Shown here: piece by piece, positions 56,901 through 63,887 of the stretch | Position numbering within the stretch: the stretch's first letter is position 1 | How the letters are laid out: the number at the start of each line of letters is the position of its first letter | Assembly (NCBI GenBank): GCA_024138025.1 | Contig: JAMXBD010000814.1 | Span: 62,001-126,000 of the forward strand | Direction: 5' to 3' | Source: Combretum micranthum | Taxonomy: Eukaryota > Streptophyta > Magnoliopsida > Myrtales > Combretaceae | Length of the DNA: 64,000 bases | Program-made: the position numbers and the translations under genes | The notes under the pieces: model-generated | Databases searched by the model: none | Seen by the model: the letters and a program-made list of their open reading frames with translations, nothing else | What the model was told of the DNA's origin: nothing

Positions 56901-58884
56901 TCATAAATGACATCCGTTATGATCCAATTGTCAGGGTAAGGCTTGCCACTAGGAGCAAAGTAGTAGCCAACCTGCATTCAATTGCAAGAAATTTAGAAAC
57001 ATACGAGGCTGATTTACTCAAGTGAGAGGCCATCACATTAAGAAATTGTCAAAAAGAACAAACAATTAGTGAGGTCTACAAAGGTTTTTAGCAGTTTTCT
57101 CAACCAAAGTCACTATCCAACTCACCTCAAACTTCAGCACCAATAATCTTTCAACTTTTTCTAAGGAAGAATTGATTGTTACATAGAAAGTGATTCATCA
57201 AGAACTTTTTGAAGGAAAAATAGCCATCAAACTAAAGTTTTCATCTCTAGATATAAGTCGTTATTATCAAGTTTAAAGAATCAAGGAAAAAAGACAAGTC
57301 AGCAAAAAACATACCTCAGTCTTTAAGTCAACTCCATAGATACAGAAGACATTCTTTATGGGAGGCCGCTCCCAAGGCGTAAGTGGATTTAAAACTGGGT
57401 CACCATGATAAGACCTGAAAAATAAGCATTCATGATGCAGATCTGACGGAAAACAGACTGGTGAGAGGAAAATAGAGCAAGAATCACCTCACTTTACCAT
57501 ATTTTTTTATATATCTCTCTCTATATATAGCAAAAAGAAACTGGTTCCAGGTAAAGGCATTTAAGATTATAAGAATTAGTTCACTCATCTAACATTAACA
57601 AGTTTAATTATAAATCACCATGATCATTCTATTACAAAGAAGCCCCTGAGAGAGAGAGAGAGAGAGAAGCCAATTCATGCATCAGAAAAATGGATAATCG
57701 GACTTCATATTTTGCGAAGAATGCATGATTACTGACATAGTGATATTATCACATAGGGAAATATTTTCCTATATTAACACTTCTAGTCTAACATAATGAA
57801 CACGAGAAGACAAATTGCAACATGATCTAATTTGATACAGTATACATTGCTAGTAAAGAATTCTCCTAACCAAAGGAACTATCCCATTTCACCTTTCTTT
57901 CATTTTGCTCTTCCTAAAGAAGGTAGACAGCAGTGATTAGTGAAGAAGGCTGATCTCCAGTGGATTGGTTGCCTGCTGACGCCACCAACCTAGTCAAACA
58001 TTCCCATGATATAAAATTTGCTGGCTGCCTACCATGCATAAGGGAGCCAGAAATCCACTCTCATTCATTTTTTAGGGTAATTATCCATAGGAACTATGGA
58101 GGCTTTTCACCAGGAGAGTCAAGTGCCACCAAATTTTACATCCTTGGAAAATGTTCTAAAGGGGTTGGTGACATTTGCAGGCAACCAATCCACTGGCTGC
58201 ATTCACCAGAGATTAGCCTTTAGAGCCTAATGTGTACTTCCTCCACAAAGAGCAAAATGAAAGAAGGTCCTATGGTCGAGATACTCCACATAATCTTTTG
58301 ATAGGAGATCCTTCCATCAGTGTACTCGATCAAATTAGAATGATTACCCGCTGCAGTGACTTCCACCCTCCTAAAGCCATATGTACATACCCAAGTATAT
58401 AAATAATTACTGATACTCACTTCTCCAGCTGGTGTAAAAGTCTCTTGCTATCTGGATCATAGTCCTCGATTGCTTTAAAAAAGGTTCCATCTGCAATTTC
58501 CCTGGCAGAGAATGATAGCTGATTCGGCAATCCACATTCCATGCTGGATAGATTAACATCAGCCATTTCTGTGGCTGATGGATAGGCATCAAATCCTGTC
58601 CATACAGACAAAGCAAAGCATCTAAGCTTAAAAACCCTCTCACAACGATGGCCATGAACAGCAACTCTTACCACGAATTGAAGGTACTTCATGTTGATTA
58701 TATTGGTTGGCCATCCAGAATAGTTTGACCGAAACTCATCCTCATCACACTGATAAACATGAGTTCCCTTTCTTCTCGCTTCAGAGAAGTGCTTCCAGTA
58801 GACATTATCAGCCTTACAATGCTTTGACAGCGGCATCATCCATAAAGAGGAGGCAAATGAATTGAACATCAAGCGAGCTGTTCC
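32175..58884 (-). CDS. PSAT1: PSAT1-like phospholipid:sterol acyltransferase, last ten exons (partial gene)
   Basis: Ten minus-strand exons are visible: A 58672-58884, B 58421-58595, C 57315-57414, D 56877-56971, E 34502-34553, F 34328-34399, G 33614-33782, H 32550-32654, I 32359-32443, J 32175-32256. All junctions are GT/AG and phases match throughout, with one break in exon A. The product matches what I recall of the plant phospholipid:sterol O-acyltransferase C-terminus (LCAT/PDAT family), which moves an acyl group from phospholipid to sterol to make steryl esters, probably at the ER or microsomes. Seen: the GDETVP motif (exons E/F, family catalytic Asp) and HDGSD (exon G, catalytic His), plus a Cys/Trp-rich tail. 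The nucleophile Ser exon (AHSMGN type) is not in the window. Intron D-E is 22.3 kb and full of transposons. A missing base in exon A could make this a pseudogene, unless it is an assembly error or the next intron is retained. Family identity is strong; the symbol rests on recall of the Arabidopsis protein. Confidence 0.85.
32359..32443 (-). CDS. PSAT1: PSAT1-like exon I
   Basis: The 85-bp exon lies between TATAG and GTGTCG. It encodes KRGPLRDDDCYWDYGKARCA and then WPEYCEY. The clustered Cys and Trp residues match the conserved C-terminal signature of plant PSAT. The 106-bp intron to exon H is stop-containing and AT-rich. Confidence 0.87.
32550..32654 (-). CDS. PSAT1: PSAT1-like exon H
   Basis: The 105-bp exon follows TGTAG and ends before GTGCAT. 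It encodes ANHRNIVRSPVLMREVWLQM and then WHDTHPDAQSKFVTK, a tail block specific to the PSAT branch of the LCAT family. Confidence 0.87.
32655..33613 (-). other. PSAT1-like intron G-H (959 bp)
   Basis: Ordinary AT-rich intron between exons G and H; nothing else is recognised in it. Confidence 0.75.
33614..33782 (-). CDS. PSAT1: PSAT1-like exon G (catalytic His exon)
   Basis: The 169-bp exon lies between TTGCAG and GTGAAT. It starts SAHDGSDVQMQLNVEHEHGK, with the family catalytic His in HDGSD, and continues with PRVKYITYYED and ESIPGKRTAVWELDK. It ends one base into the next codon. Confidence 0.88.
33783..34327 (-). other. PSAT1-like intron F-G (545 bp)
   Basis: Ordinary intron; no insertion is recognised. 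Confidence 0.75.
34328..34399 (-). CDS. PSAT1: PSAT1-like exon F
   Basis: It has 24 whole codons, VPYHSLSWCKNWLG and then RNVNITRMPQ, between TATAG and GTATGC. The intron to exon E is 102 bp. It completes the GDETVPYHSL motif. Confidence 0.86.
34502..34553 (-). CDS. PSAT1: PSAT1-like exon E (catalytic Asp exon)
   Basis: This 52-bp mini-exon follows a TGTAG acceptor and ends before GTATGG. It encodes SGNLVEGNPGPTSGDET; the Asp in GDET corresponds to the catalytic Asp of the LCAT family. Its small size and position after a 22-kb intron make it the exon most prone to skipping. Skipping would also shift the frame (52 = 3n+1). Confidence 0.85.
36309..36422 (+). pseudogene. Captured GT-2-type trihelix transcription factor fragment
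   Basis: An open stretch from 36240 includes IQKLVEPGYHRNAKKCKEIF and AKVYKYHKRPKEGRTGKQD. This matches the end of the trihelix DNA-binding domain of plant GT-2-like factors, whose consensus around this site is GYxRxAKKCKEKFENVYKYH. Only about 38 residues are recognisable; the rest of the 77-codon frame (KRKFREAKRTKQ…) I do not recognise. A fragment this short cannot bind DNA as a normal trihelix. Confidence 0.72.
36601..36911 (+). pseudogene. Captured 60S ribosomal protein L18 (eL18) fragment with retained intron
   Basis: 36601-36708 encodes LYRFIIRRTRNKFNSMILK followed directly by PPLSLSRLVRYMQDK. After an intron-like stretch (36709-36813, GT…TTGCAG), 36814-36911 encodes EDKIAVVIGTITDDICIYEA and PHLKVTAL. 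Both match eL18. The usual RLFMSKVNK-like block between ILK and PPLS is missing. A stop follows CYVQ. The intron indicates capture from genomic DNA, not from mRNA. Confidence 0.78.
38869..39010 (-). repeat. Copia 1 3' LTR
   Basis: 142 bp, TGTGAAAAAGG…CTCTACA on the plus strand. It has two ACCAACTCTACCT units where the other LTR has three. Confidence 0.92.
39011..39021 (-). promoter_or_regulatory. Copia 1 polypurine tract
   Basis: The minus strand reads TTGAGGGGGAG immediately before the 3' LTR, the expected position for plus-strand priming. Confidence 0.8.
39018..43190 (-). CDS. Copia 1 Gag-Pol polyprotein
   Basis: The uninterrupted frame extends upstream to 43226 (1,402 codons), but the likely start is MAADSSPL at 43190. 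Residue numbers here use the 1,402-codon frame. Gag spans about 13-265; the zinc knuckle is C270-x2-C273-x4-H278-x4-C283; the protease motif VIDSGAS has D359. Integrase has H486/H491 with C512/C515 and the D543, D606, E642 triad with 35 residues between the last two. RT includes D999 and YVDD at 1085-1088. RNase H has D1249, E1290-E1292 and D1326, and the frame ends with the ADILTK block. The integrase-before-RT order defines Ty1/copia. No catalytic residue is lost, so the element may be transposition-competent. Confidence 0.92.
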   Translation of the reverse strand: MAADSSPLKTTPFSSVLSPSPAIATEKLLGNSNYISWSKAVNLWCIGQGLQDHLTTTLDDVTKDPKKDNDQWIRVDALLLSLLWQSIDPSLHPIYSHYSTCYDVWTQAKRLYTNDIQRLYSVISNLLNLRQTGMSITDFLGRWASLKAEYNSLLPPGQSLQDDLAQRDKFFMVCILATLGPDLTSIRDQILASPTIPSMDEVFSRLLRTSSIPNAPLPGFSSPDNSALVSQSTSQNHMTNREGPGEDRGSVKGTRPRCTYCHRWGHTREKCFKLHGRPPRANIIQTNPASSTAQHPESLLLTGADLENYLQYQASQQSSSSPASFAHTGNSVACLTQSSTLGPWVIDSGASEHISGNPHLFSHFLKSTPLSSVTVANGSHAVPEAVGSAQPLPSVPLKHVLYIPHCPFNLISVSKVTRALNCSIKFDPHSVVFQDLSTGQTIGTGCESQGLYYLTNPSASHLACSATVSPTLLHNRLGHPSLSKFQKMVPHFSQLSSLDCESCQLGKQSRTSFPKRVNNRATSPFAVVHSDIWGPSRVVSVLGHQYFVTFIDDYSRCTWLYLMKSRSEIFSIFESFCAELKTQFNASIQILRSDNAPEYFSAQFTEFLSSHGILHQSSCAYTPQQNGVAERKNRHLIETARTLLLHHHVPIRFWADAVLTACYLINRMPSSVLQHKIPHTILFPDQPLYVLPLRVFGCTCFVHNMAPGQDKLSARSIKAVFLGYSKHQKGYKCYSPTTRRYYLSPDVTFFESSSFYSISSSETPLSEVLPIPSQLVLPESIPVVSESIPSPPPFQVYHRRSRRSPTSDIPPVSEAPVDSSSIPTSPPTEDLPDNDLPLAIRKGNRTTRNPHPLYNCLSYHRLSPSYCTVVSSLSSISVPKNVSEALSDPGWTQAMVDEMTALHANGTWDLVPLPPGKSLVGCRWVYSIKVGPDGKVDRLKARLVAKGYTQVYGLDYGDTFSPVAKMSSVRLFISIAAMRHWPLYQLDIKNAFLHGELQEEIYMEQPPGFVAQGESNLVCKLRRSLYGLKQSPRAWFSRFSTVVMEFGMIRSTSDHSVFYKHTSEGKCIYLIVYVDDIVITGNDQHGITQLKAHLFKHFQTKDLGLLRYFLGIEVAQSSSGIVLSQRKYVLDILEETGMLNCKPVDSPMDPNVKLSPGQGEPFEDPGRYRRLVGRLNYLTITRPDICFAVSVVSQFLQSPCTSHWNAVIRILRYMKNAPGKGLLYEDHGHSKVVGYSDADWAGSPSDRRSTSGYCILVGGNLVSWKSKKQDVVARSSAEAEYRAMALATCELIWLKQLLEELKFCETSQMELICDNQAALHIASNPVFHERTKHIEIDCHFIREKILSGCIFTSYVNSNNQFADILTKSLRGSRIEYICNKLGAYDLYAPA
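43242..43410 (-). repeat. AACAGT-motif array in the copia 1 leader
   Basis: Between the primer-binding site and gag, the plus strand has ten exact AACAGT words and two variants (ATCAGT, AACAGC) within 170 bp. They are mostly in the form GTGAACAGTGC or GATGAACAGT, spaced 10-20 bp, GC-rich and CpG-rich. In the element's sense strand they read ACTGTTCAC. Confidence 0.8.
43608..43620 (-). promoter_or_regulatory. Copia 1 primer-binding site
   Basis: The minus strand TGGTATCAGAGCC directly follows the 5' LTR and is complementary to the 3' end of initiator tRNA-Met, the usual copia primer. Confidence 0.9.
43621..43773 (-). repeat. Copia 1 5' LTR
   Basis: 153 bp, same ends as the 3' LTR, with one extra ACCAACTCTACCT unit. 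Confidence 0.92.
44759..46812 (-). pseudogene. LINE 1 ORF2 reverse transcriptase and C-terminal region (broken)
   Basis: 46594-46812 encodes RATWLKFGDRNTSFFFRCLK (pre-RT). Next come KACGPDGYNANFF, INSTTIFLILKVDNPTNLWS and FRPISCCNVICKCISKTL (46054-46480). The Asp box reads KVDTMKAHNN instead of KVDLMKAYD. The catalytic box near 45,805 reads LCFADEYD where FADD is the norm. 44759-45236 resembles the zf-RVT region. Multiple stops. Confidence 0.8.
46858..47569. mobile_element. Non-autonomous hAT element (712 bp) in LINE 1 ORF2
   Basis: The ends are TAGAGGTGTGCAAAAA and, inverted, TAGGGGTGTTTATTGG, typical hAT termini. An 8-bp target duplication GTTCCAAT/GTTCCGAT (46850-46857 and 47570-47577) has one mismatch. 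The inside is AT-rich with subterminal AACCGAACCGAAACCGG-like repeats and no transposase. It separates the LINE endonuclease from the RT. Confidence 0.82.
47578..48535 (-). pseudogene. LINE 1 ORF2 endonuclease (broken)
   Basis: The minus strand from 48520 encodes MIGSLNIRVLNDLKKCKEIV and later VCLSEIEVKSHNTQ, the start of an AP-type endonuclease. GDFNECRSLEDQ and MEDFNDFCYQADLEEICTA follow near 48,000-48,150, and 47500-47940 has SNHRLIIIRLNL (SDH-type motif region). In-frame stops occur. Confidence 0.75.
48950..50136 (-). pseudogene. LINE 1 ORF1 (nucleic-acid binding, broken)
   Basis: 49016-49492 encodes VWVKLWGVPNEFLHNEGVSY, then AIGKSLQVDIVTVTNSRVRH and ASVEMEADGEFIKDF, matching ORF1 of plant L1 elements (DUF4283-like plus CCHC). 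The same block is present in LINE 2 with about 70-80% similarity by eye. 49885-50097 is the N-terminal part. Copia 2 interrupts it at 50137. Confidence 0.75.
50142..50376 (-). repeat. Copia 2 3' LTR
   Basis: 235 bp, containing three CTACCATACTATTAATT-type units. It lacks one C (CCTTACTACC) that the 5' LTR has (CCTTACCTACC). Confidence 0.92.
50424..54580 (-). pseudogene. Copia 2 Gag-Pol, five small frameshifts
   Basis: The likely start is MESDKKIAAI at 54580. Gag runs to a zinc knuckle CDYCGRPRHTK, where a base is missing (about 53,805). Protease has WIIDSGANRHMTGSS. A second shift is at about 53,410. Integrase (51334-53394 open frame) has the HHCC region, RTDNGTEY and GVAERKNRHL. A third shift (one T lost at about 51,340) falls just before YVDD (about 51,320-51,331). 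A two-base shift at about 51,025 and another at about 50,760 split the RT end and RNase H (YSDADW-type FTDADWAGSPSDRRSTTGYC). 50424-50705 encodes the ADVFTK end. All shifts look like small deletions. Confidence 0.88.
54996..55008 (-). promoter_or_regulatory. Copia 2 primer-binding site
   Basis: The minus strand TGGTATCAGAGCC directly abuts the 5' LTR; initiator tRNA-Met type, as in copia 1. Confidence 0.9.
55009..55244 (-). repeat. Copia 2 5' LTR
   Basis: 236 bp with the same ends as the 3' LTR; the two differ by a single-base indel. Confidence 0.92.
55345..55560 (-). repeat. ~50-bp tandem repeats in LINE 1 5' UTR
   Basis: On the plus strand, the words GCTAGGTC…CTAGGGTT…GTGTTTTAGG recur four to five times at about 50-bp intervals. 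This is followed by a GA-rich stretch (55,610-55,740). The region corresponds to the LINE promoter/5' UTR on the minus strand. Confidence 0.6.
56147..56232 (+). repeat. G-rich tract with a 28-base poly-G run
   Basis: 56183-56210 is uninterrupted G, flanked by GGGGTTTTGGGGGGGTGG-like and AGGAGGGGGGGTGTG sequence. Poly-Gly or poly-Pro frames across it are artefacts. Confidence 0.8.
56273..56555. mobile_element. Palindrome-bearing MITE, copy 3, in PSAT1-like intron D-E
   Basis: The left end CAGATTAAGGATAAAAATGG parallels copy 2; the right end TTAATTTCCTTTTCCC parallels copies 1 and 2. The 9-bp flanks TGATATCAA (56264-56272) and TAATATCAA (56556-56564) match in 8 of 9 positions. The centre contains CTCGTCTCTTGAAGAGACGA (56,443-56,463). 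Confidence 0.78.
56877..56971 (-). CDS. PSAT1: PSAT1-like exon D
   Basis: The 95-bp exon starts after TGCAG and ends before GTTAGC. It encodes VGYYFAPSGKPYPDNWIITD and then VIYEVEGSLFS. The last two bases are the AG of an Arg codon completed by exon E, 22.3 kb away. It is the last exon before the transposon-filled intron. Confidence 0.87.
56972..57314 (-). other. PSAT1-like intron C-D (343 bp)
   Basis: Ordinary AT-rich intron; nothing else seen. Confidence 0.75.
57315..57414 (-). CDS. PSAT1: PSAT1-like exon C
   Basis: The 100-bp exon lies between TTTCAG and GTATGT. It encodes DPVLNPLTPWERPPIKNVFC and then a YGVDLKTE segment, a conserved LCAT-family block ahead of the catalytic Asp region. 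If the exon A frameshift were translated with normal splicing, a stop codon would be met within the first ten codons of this exon. Confidence 0.87.
57415..58420 (-). other. PSAT1-like intron B-C (1,006 bp) with MITE
   Basis: It contains a (GA)n run at about 57,650-57,665 and the foldback MITE at 57946-58220; otherwise unremarkable intron sequence. Confidence 0.7.
57946..58220. mobile_element. Foldback MITE (~275 bp) in intron B-C
   Basis: CCAGTGGATTGGTTGCCTGC (57957) is inverted as GCAGGCAACCAATCCACTGG (58177-58196). The pairing continues inward through CACCAACC and the region of CATGATATAAAATTTG for about 60 bp per arm. Outside, AAGGCTGATCT pairs with AGATTAGCCTT with a 13-base gap. No clear target duplication, so the superfamily is unassigned. 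Confidence 0.72.
58421..58595 (-). CDS. PSAT1: PSAT1-like exon B
   Basis: It follows a 76-bp intron with acceptor GGACAG. It encodes the conserved SSMECGLP and SAREIADGTFFKAIEDYDPD stretches and ends in a split Lys codon before GTGAGT. A second in-phase acceptor 21 bp further in (CATCAG) would remove seven residues, FDAYPSA-like. Family members that I recall differ in length exactly here, so alternative acceptor use is possible. Confidence 0.85.
58672..58884 (-). CDS. PSAT1: PSAT1-like exon A (carries 1-base deletion)
   Basis: The acceptor is TGTCAG at 58885 and the donor GTAAGAG follows 58672. It encodes GTARLMFNSF, a PLSKHCKADN block and a segment ending SGWPTNIIN. At 58690/58691 one base, a T on the coding strand, is missing compared with the family continuation I-E-V-P-S-I-R-G. 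In-frame reading therefore gives M-K-Y-L-Q-F-V. The exon is 213 bp where 214 bp would be needed to join exon B in phase. Confidence 0.82.
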
Positions 58885-60129
58885 CTGACATCTTGCATAA
58901 AGGTATAATAATCACGTATCAACATTTATTGCTTCCATTATAAACTAGAAGACAACATCTACCAATTCTGTGGAATAATTTATTTATGATAAAAAGGTCA
59001 TCAGTAGTAGCCATAGCATAACAAAATCTCTCAAAGTGTTTTTTTTTTTTTTTTTTTATTGAGAGAGAGAGAGAGAGAGAAGAGAAAGGAAGGAGGTCGA
59101 TGTGGGAGAAGAGGTAGAGGTAAAGTTGGATTTTATATGTTTTATAACATTTGAAAATGACAAAAGGAGGATACAAGCCACTATACGAAACAGAATAGAC
59201 CACTTGAGAGAAATCACTCAAAACACCGAACAAACAATAATCTCTATTTTTTTTTTTTTTTTTTTTTTTTTTTGGGCTATAATGCAGAAGAACTACCCTT
59301 TAGCATAGAACCAACAAGGACTCTTATTTCTTTAGCAAACAAATAAGTCCAAATTTCTTTTAGTCACTCTTTCCACATGTAATAAATTATTAGACCTCTT
59401 TTTTCCTCCCCATTCCCCACCCCTTTTTTTTTTTGGGTGTTTAGTGGGTGGGGTGGGGTGGTTGAGGGAGGGGGTGGGGGAGGAGTGGGGGGAGAGGGTA
59501 GGTTATTCAATAAATGCATTGATCATCATATATGATGAGGGTAAAGAACATTAAAGCCAGGCTAAAGTCACCAGAGCATGAAGAATACACTGCAAAAAAT
59601 TCAAGTATGACCTATCCATAGATACAACATTCCAAGTTTGCATAACTAAGAAGCGAGTAGCCATGGGGTGATTCCCCATTCTTTTACCATTATGTTCCAT
59701 TCATAGATGATAAATAATGATTGTGATTGCTGCACACAATTTTCCATGCGGTAACTCCCATGTTGGCGGAGCCTCTAAAGAGATTATGGATGATGTCATT
59801 TCAAGATGGTAGATTCAAAGGTCCTTTGAAATTTCCCTAACCAATTCCAGATCTCTTAACCAAAGGTACACTTTAGAAACAAATATCCATGGGACCTTGA
59901 GTCTCATTAGCATAAGAAGCAACAAAAAGCTGTACTACACCCCAGTCCAGAGCTTATACATAGTCATCAGCTTGCTTTGAATGGCGAGGCACAGAATAAA
60001 ATAGAACAGGGTCTATGCTTCTTCAATGAGACACATTGACTCCAAGGGAAGTATGCACTCATGTGTCATGCCAGTTTCATGGAGGAACCTGATTTCAGCT
60101 TTTATCTCCAAACCAATAAATCAATTATG
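58885..60129 (-). other. Upstream PSAT1-like intron or flank; no exon recognised
   Basis: I searched the minus strand for the exon preceding GTARL (expected to end with a GLPVSE-like segment) and did not find it. The stretch holds T runs at 59,041 and 59,252, a GA repeat at about 59,060-59,085, and a G-rich stretch at about 59,434-59,505. Confidence 0.5.
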
Positions 60130-60671
60130 ACTAATTGAAAGCTTCTAGAGAGAGAAAATGCTCTCTCCTGTCTCTAAAAAGAAACCCCTCCAAGTTAGGT
60201 TTCGTTTCGTTGTCTCCTTCACCCTTCTCCCTTCTCCATCTCCTCCCTTCTCTTCTCCTCTCTTATCTCCTCCTCCTCTCTCTCATTGTTCTTTTCTTTT
60301 CCGCCTTTCCCTGTTCTTCTTCTTTCTTTCCTCTCCCTCCGACCCTTCTCCTCCTTTCATCTCTTCTACCCATTTCTCCTCTTCTCCTCGTTTCTTTCCT
60401 TTTCTTTTCTCTCTCTCTCCTCTCTTCTTCTTTCTCTTCTCCCCTCATTTCCATCCTAACCTTCTTATTCTTTGTATCCCTAACCAGCTCCAACCTTTCT
60501 TGTACCCCAACCCGCTACGTCCTTCTCTCTTGAAACCCCATCCCGTTCCCCCCCTCCCTCCCTCTTCTCATAACCCTCACCCAATCTGCCCCCTTCGCGA
60601 AACTCTCATTTATCCATCCCTTTCCTTGTATCCACGTCTCCATTAAGACCTTTTTCTGTAGGAGGAAGAAG

Positions 60672-61853
60672 ATGTTCTTCCATGAGTCTAGGTCTCGTGC
60701 TCTTGTTTTGGCCGCGGTTGGCAGCCAACATCAAGCTTTTAACAAGTCTCGTTTGTCTTCTTCTAAAGTGGCTCTTTTGGAGGATTTGTCTGCTGGAGGT
60801 GATGGTATGGTTTCTAGAGCTACTAAGGCTGTTGTGGAGGATTTTGTTTCAAAGAAAGTAGAGGAGTGCATGAAATCAGGCAAGAACCCTAGAGTTTCTA
60901 CTCCTATAAAAGCTTTTTCACCTTTGTGTAAGGTTTTGGAGCCCATTTCTGGCTCGACTCTTAAGGAGATGGCTAAATTTGCCGATGAAGTTGAAAGTAG
61001 AGTTGGTAATGTTGAAGCGCCAACCTCAGTAGCCTCGGTGGTGACCAAACCACCCATCTCCTATGCTGAAGCAATTTTTGGGCCTAAGTCTTCTGCAAAA
61101 GTCGTGGAAGGGCCAAAGGAGATCAATGTAGCTCTTCAGTTTTTTCCATCTTCTCAAGTCAATGGTAGAATGAAGTCAAACCTCCTCCTTGTGTGTCAAA
61201 ATAGGTTATTTTTTGGGAAAAAGCCTTTCTTTCTCCATTCTGCAACGTATTGCAAAATCTATTTGGGGTAATGACGGGCTCACAGAGGTGTTATCAAATG
61301 GGTATGGTTACTTCCTTTTCAAATTCATTGATGACGATTCTCTTCTCAAGATTTTGCGACAACCTTGGTTCTTTTCAAATCGTTTGCTTGTTTTAGAAAG
61401 GTGGCGGATTGGTATGGCTCTCAATAGAGTTATGAAGGTGTTAGTTATGCCGTTAGGGCAGTTGGTAAGCCGTTACAAGTGGACATTATTACTGCCACTA
61501 ATTCGCGTGTGCATTTTGTTTGTGCTTCAATAGAGATGGAGGCAAATGGGAAGTTTATTAAACATTTTGACATGGAGTGTGCACATGGTTCAGTTTATAG
61601 GATTGATGTGGAGTACCAAATCATTCCTCCCAGATGTGAGCAATGTTGTGTATTTGGACACACTGATGCTAGATGTCCAAAGCAACTGTTGCAGGGAGAT
61701 ACAATGGAGGCTAAAGCGAACCTTGGTTCTAGTGACCAACCTGTTGATAAGACCTGTCCTCATGATTGCCAACATATTGAGGTAGATGAAGTGTTGTTTC
61801 CCCCATCAACAAAGGTGTTGTTATTAAAGAAGGGGATATTGAGATGGGTGTAG
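60672..61853 (+). pseudogene. LINE 2 ORF1 (CCHC protein), two frameshifts
   Basis: The start is MFFHESRSRALVLAAVG at 60672. The frame shifts near 61,190 and again near 61,460. The middle part carries GYFLFKFIDDDSLLKILRQP (DUF4283-like). The last part carries DIITATNSRVHFVCASIEME and the zinc knuckle CEQCCVFGHTDARC (C-x2-C-x4-H-x4-C). This protein family binds element RNA during retrotransposition. The breaks suggest an inactive copy. Confidence 0.8.
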
Positions 61854-62259
61854 CTGACATACCTGCTGCCTTAGGCAAAAGAAAATCTACTTTATTGCAG
61901 GAAAGTTCAGAGATTAGCAGTCTTTCGGTGGATTGTCCAATTGCTTTTGAAGCTGGTCTTTCAGCATATAATGCTGTTTCTCAATCTCCTTTATGTTCCT
62001 TTGAAGAATCTAGTGTAATAGGTGATAACTCGGAATGGAGAGGAGATGACTACATCCTCTTCAATGATGCCTTCTAGGGTTAGTAAAAACCCTAAGTCCA
62101 TCGTATATGCCTAGCTATGACCACATTTCTAATCCTGTCTTGGTTGATCCAAAGGAGAGTAAGAACAAGAAATTAAGGAAAAAAAGGGCAAAAGAAAAGA
62201 ATAATAAGGAGATGGAGGTTGTGGTTGGGTCTTCACCCTCGCCTCCCATCCAATGTGTC

Positions 62260-63887
62260 CCTGTTGGGTATCTTTGCTCCTTTTTTTCTCATGTATATAC
62301 GTCTTTTAGTTTTTGGAATATTAAGGGTCTAAATGATCCTCTTAAATGTAAAAAGTTATGAGATTTTGTAAGGACTATCATCTCTCCCTCTTTGGTATAT
62401 CTGAAACAAAAGTTAAAGCTTTCAACACTCAAACAATCTGGGATCATATTTTTCCGAATTGGCAGTTAGAAACTAATGGTTATGGATGATTGTGAATGGG
62501 TTGGAACCCAAGAGTTTAGGATGTAAAAGTTCTGAAGTTTTCTAAACAAGTTATCCATTGTTTTTGTTTCCTTTTAGGTAGAGAGAAAAGCTGTTTCATA
62601 ACATTTGTATATGAGGCAAATGAAGTTGTGCACTGTAAAGCATTGTGGAGTGAGTTACTAAGTTTAAAAGCAATAATCTCATGCGCTTGGATTGTTTTAG
62701 GGGATTTTAATGAATGTAAAAGATTGGAAGATAAAGTAGGAGGAAATGTTTTTGTCACTAGTGAAATGGAAGACTTTAATGACTTTTGTACGCAAGCTGA
62801 TTTGGAAGAAATTCGTTCTTCAAGTTCTCTTCACACTTAGTTCAACCGTTGTGTATCTAAACCAATTTTCAGGAGACTTGACGGGGCTTTGGTAAATCAA
62901 GTGTGGCTGAACCAGTTTATTTTGCTTCTAAAGCTCTTGTATATAACCCAGTCTTTTTTACCATTCTCCTATTCATATTCTCTTACACGTGGATGACTTG
63001 AAGGAGAAAACTTGTTTTAATTTCTTCAATTTTTGGCTCAACCATCCTGACTTTCTTTCCAAATTCTAGAAAGTGTAGAATAGATCGATTGATGTTTCAG
63101 GTAGTCTCTAAACTTAGATTGCTAAAAATTGAGCTTAAGAAGCTAAATCGGTAGGCTTTTTCAAATATCCAACAACGTACTTGTGATGCAAAAGAGAAGC
63201 TCCTGGATTGTCAAAATTTTGAATCGCTAACTGCTGATGGCTTATTAGGATCTTGAAAAGGCTTTATTTAAAGGCTATTATGTTCTTTGTGCAGCGGAAG
63301 AGAATTTCCTTAAGCAAAAGTTGAGGGTCAATTGGCTTAAACTAGGTGACAGAAAAAGATCTTCTTTCATTGTCTGCAACAAAAAACACATAGGAACTCC
63401 ATTTGTCCTCTTGTAAATGTTGAAGGTCATCGAGTTTCATCATATGAGAATATCAAGTGCATGGTGGTGAACTACTTTCAGTCTCTCTTCAAAGAACCGA
63501 GGCCTGTTAGGACCTCTCTTTAAGGATTCAACAGTTAAATCTCTAAGAAAGTGAGTATAAATAATTTAGAGTGCCTCACTAAACCAGCGAGTGAAGAGGA
63601 AATTAAATCACTTTTCTTTGATATGGCTCTTGATAAAGCCCCGTGTCTGAATGGATACAATGCTAATTTTTTTTGCAAAGTCTGGAGCATTATTGGCGAA
63701 GACATTTGCTTAGCCATTTGTGATTTCTTTGCCACTAGGACGTTTTTGAAATCCATTAATTCTACAACTATCTCTCTTATTCTTAAGGAGGAGAACCCGT
63801 CTCAATTGAAGGATTTCAGACCTATTTCTCGTTGCAGTTCCGTTTACAAATACATATCTAAGATTTTAGCAAAAAGACTAAAACTTC
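62260..63887 (+). pseudogene. LINE 2 ORF2 endonuclease and N-terminal RT, broken
   Basis: 62,300 encodes SFWNIKGLNDPLKCKKL then a stop. 62,630-62,830 has IVLGDFNECKRLEDKVGGN and MEDFNDFCTQADLEEI (endonuclease). 63551-63887 encodes ASEEEIKSLFFDMALDKAPC, then STTISLILKEENPSQLKDFR and PISRCSSVYKYISKILAKRL (RT start). The catalytic RT motifs would lie beyond the interruption at 63888. Confidence 0.8.

Noticed and set aside
58885..60129. Upstream PSAT1-like exon ending in a GLPVSE-like segment
   Set aside because: Expected on the minus strand just before exon A, but no matching sequence with splice sites was found; it probably lies beyond the LINE 2 insertion.
60135..60646. Leu/Ser/Pro-rich plus-strand frames and an Arg/Glu-rich minus-strand frame
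   Set aside because: CT-rich LINE 2 5' UTR; biased composition gives open frames by chance.
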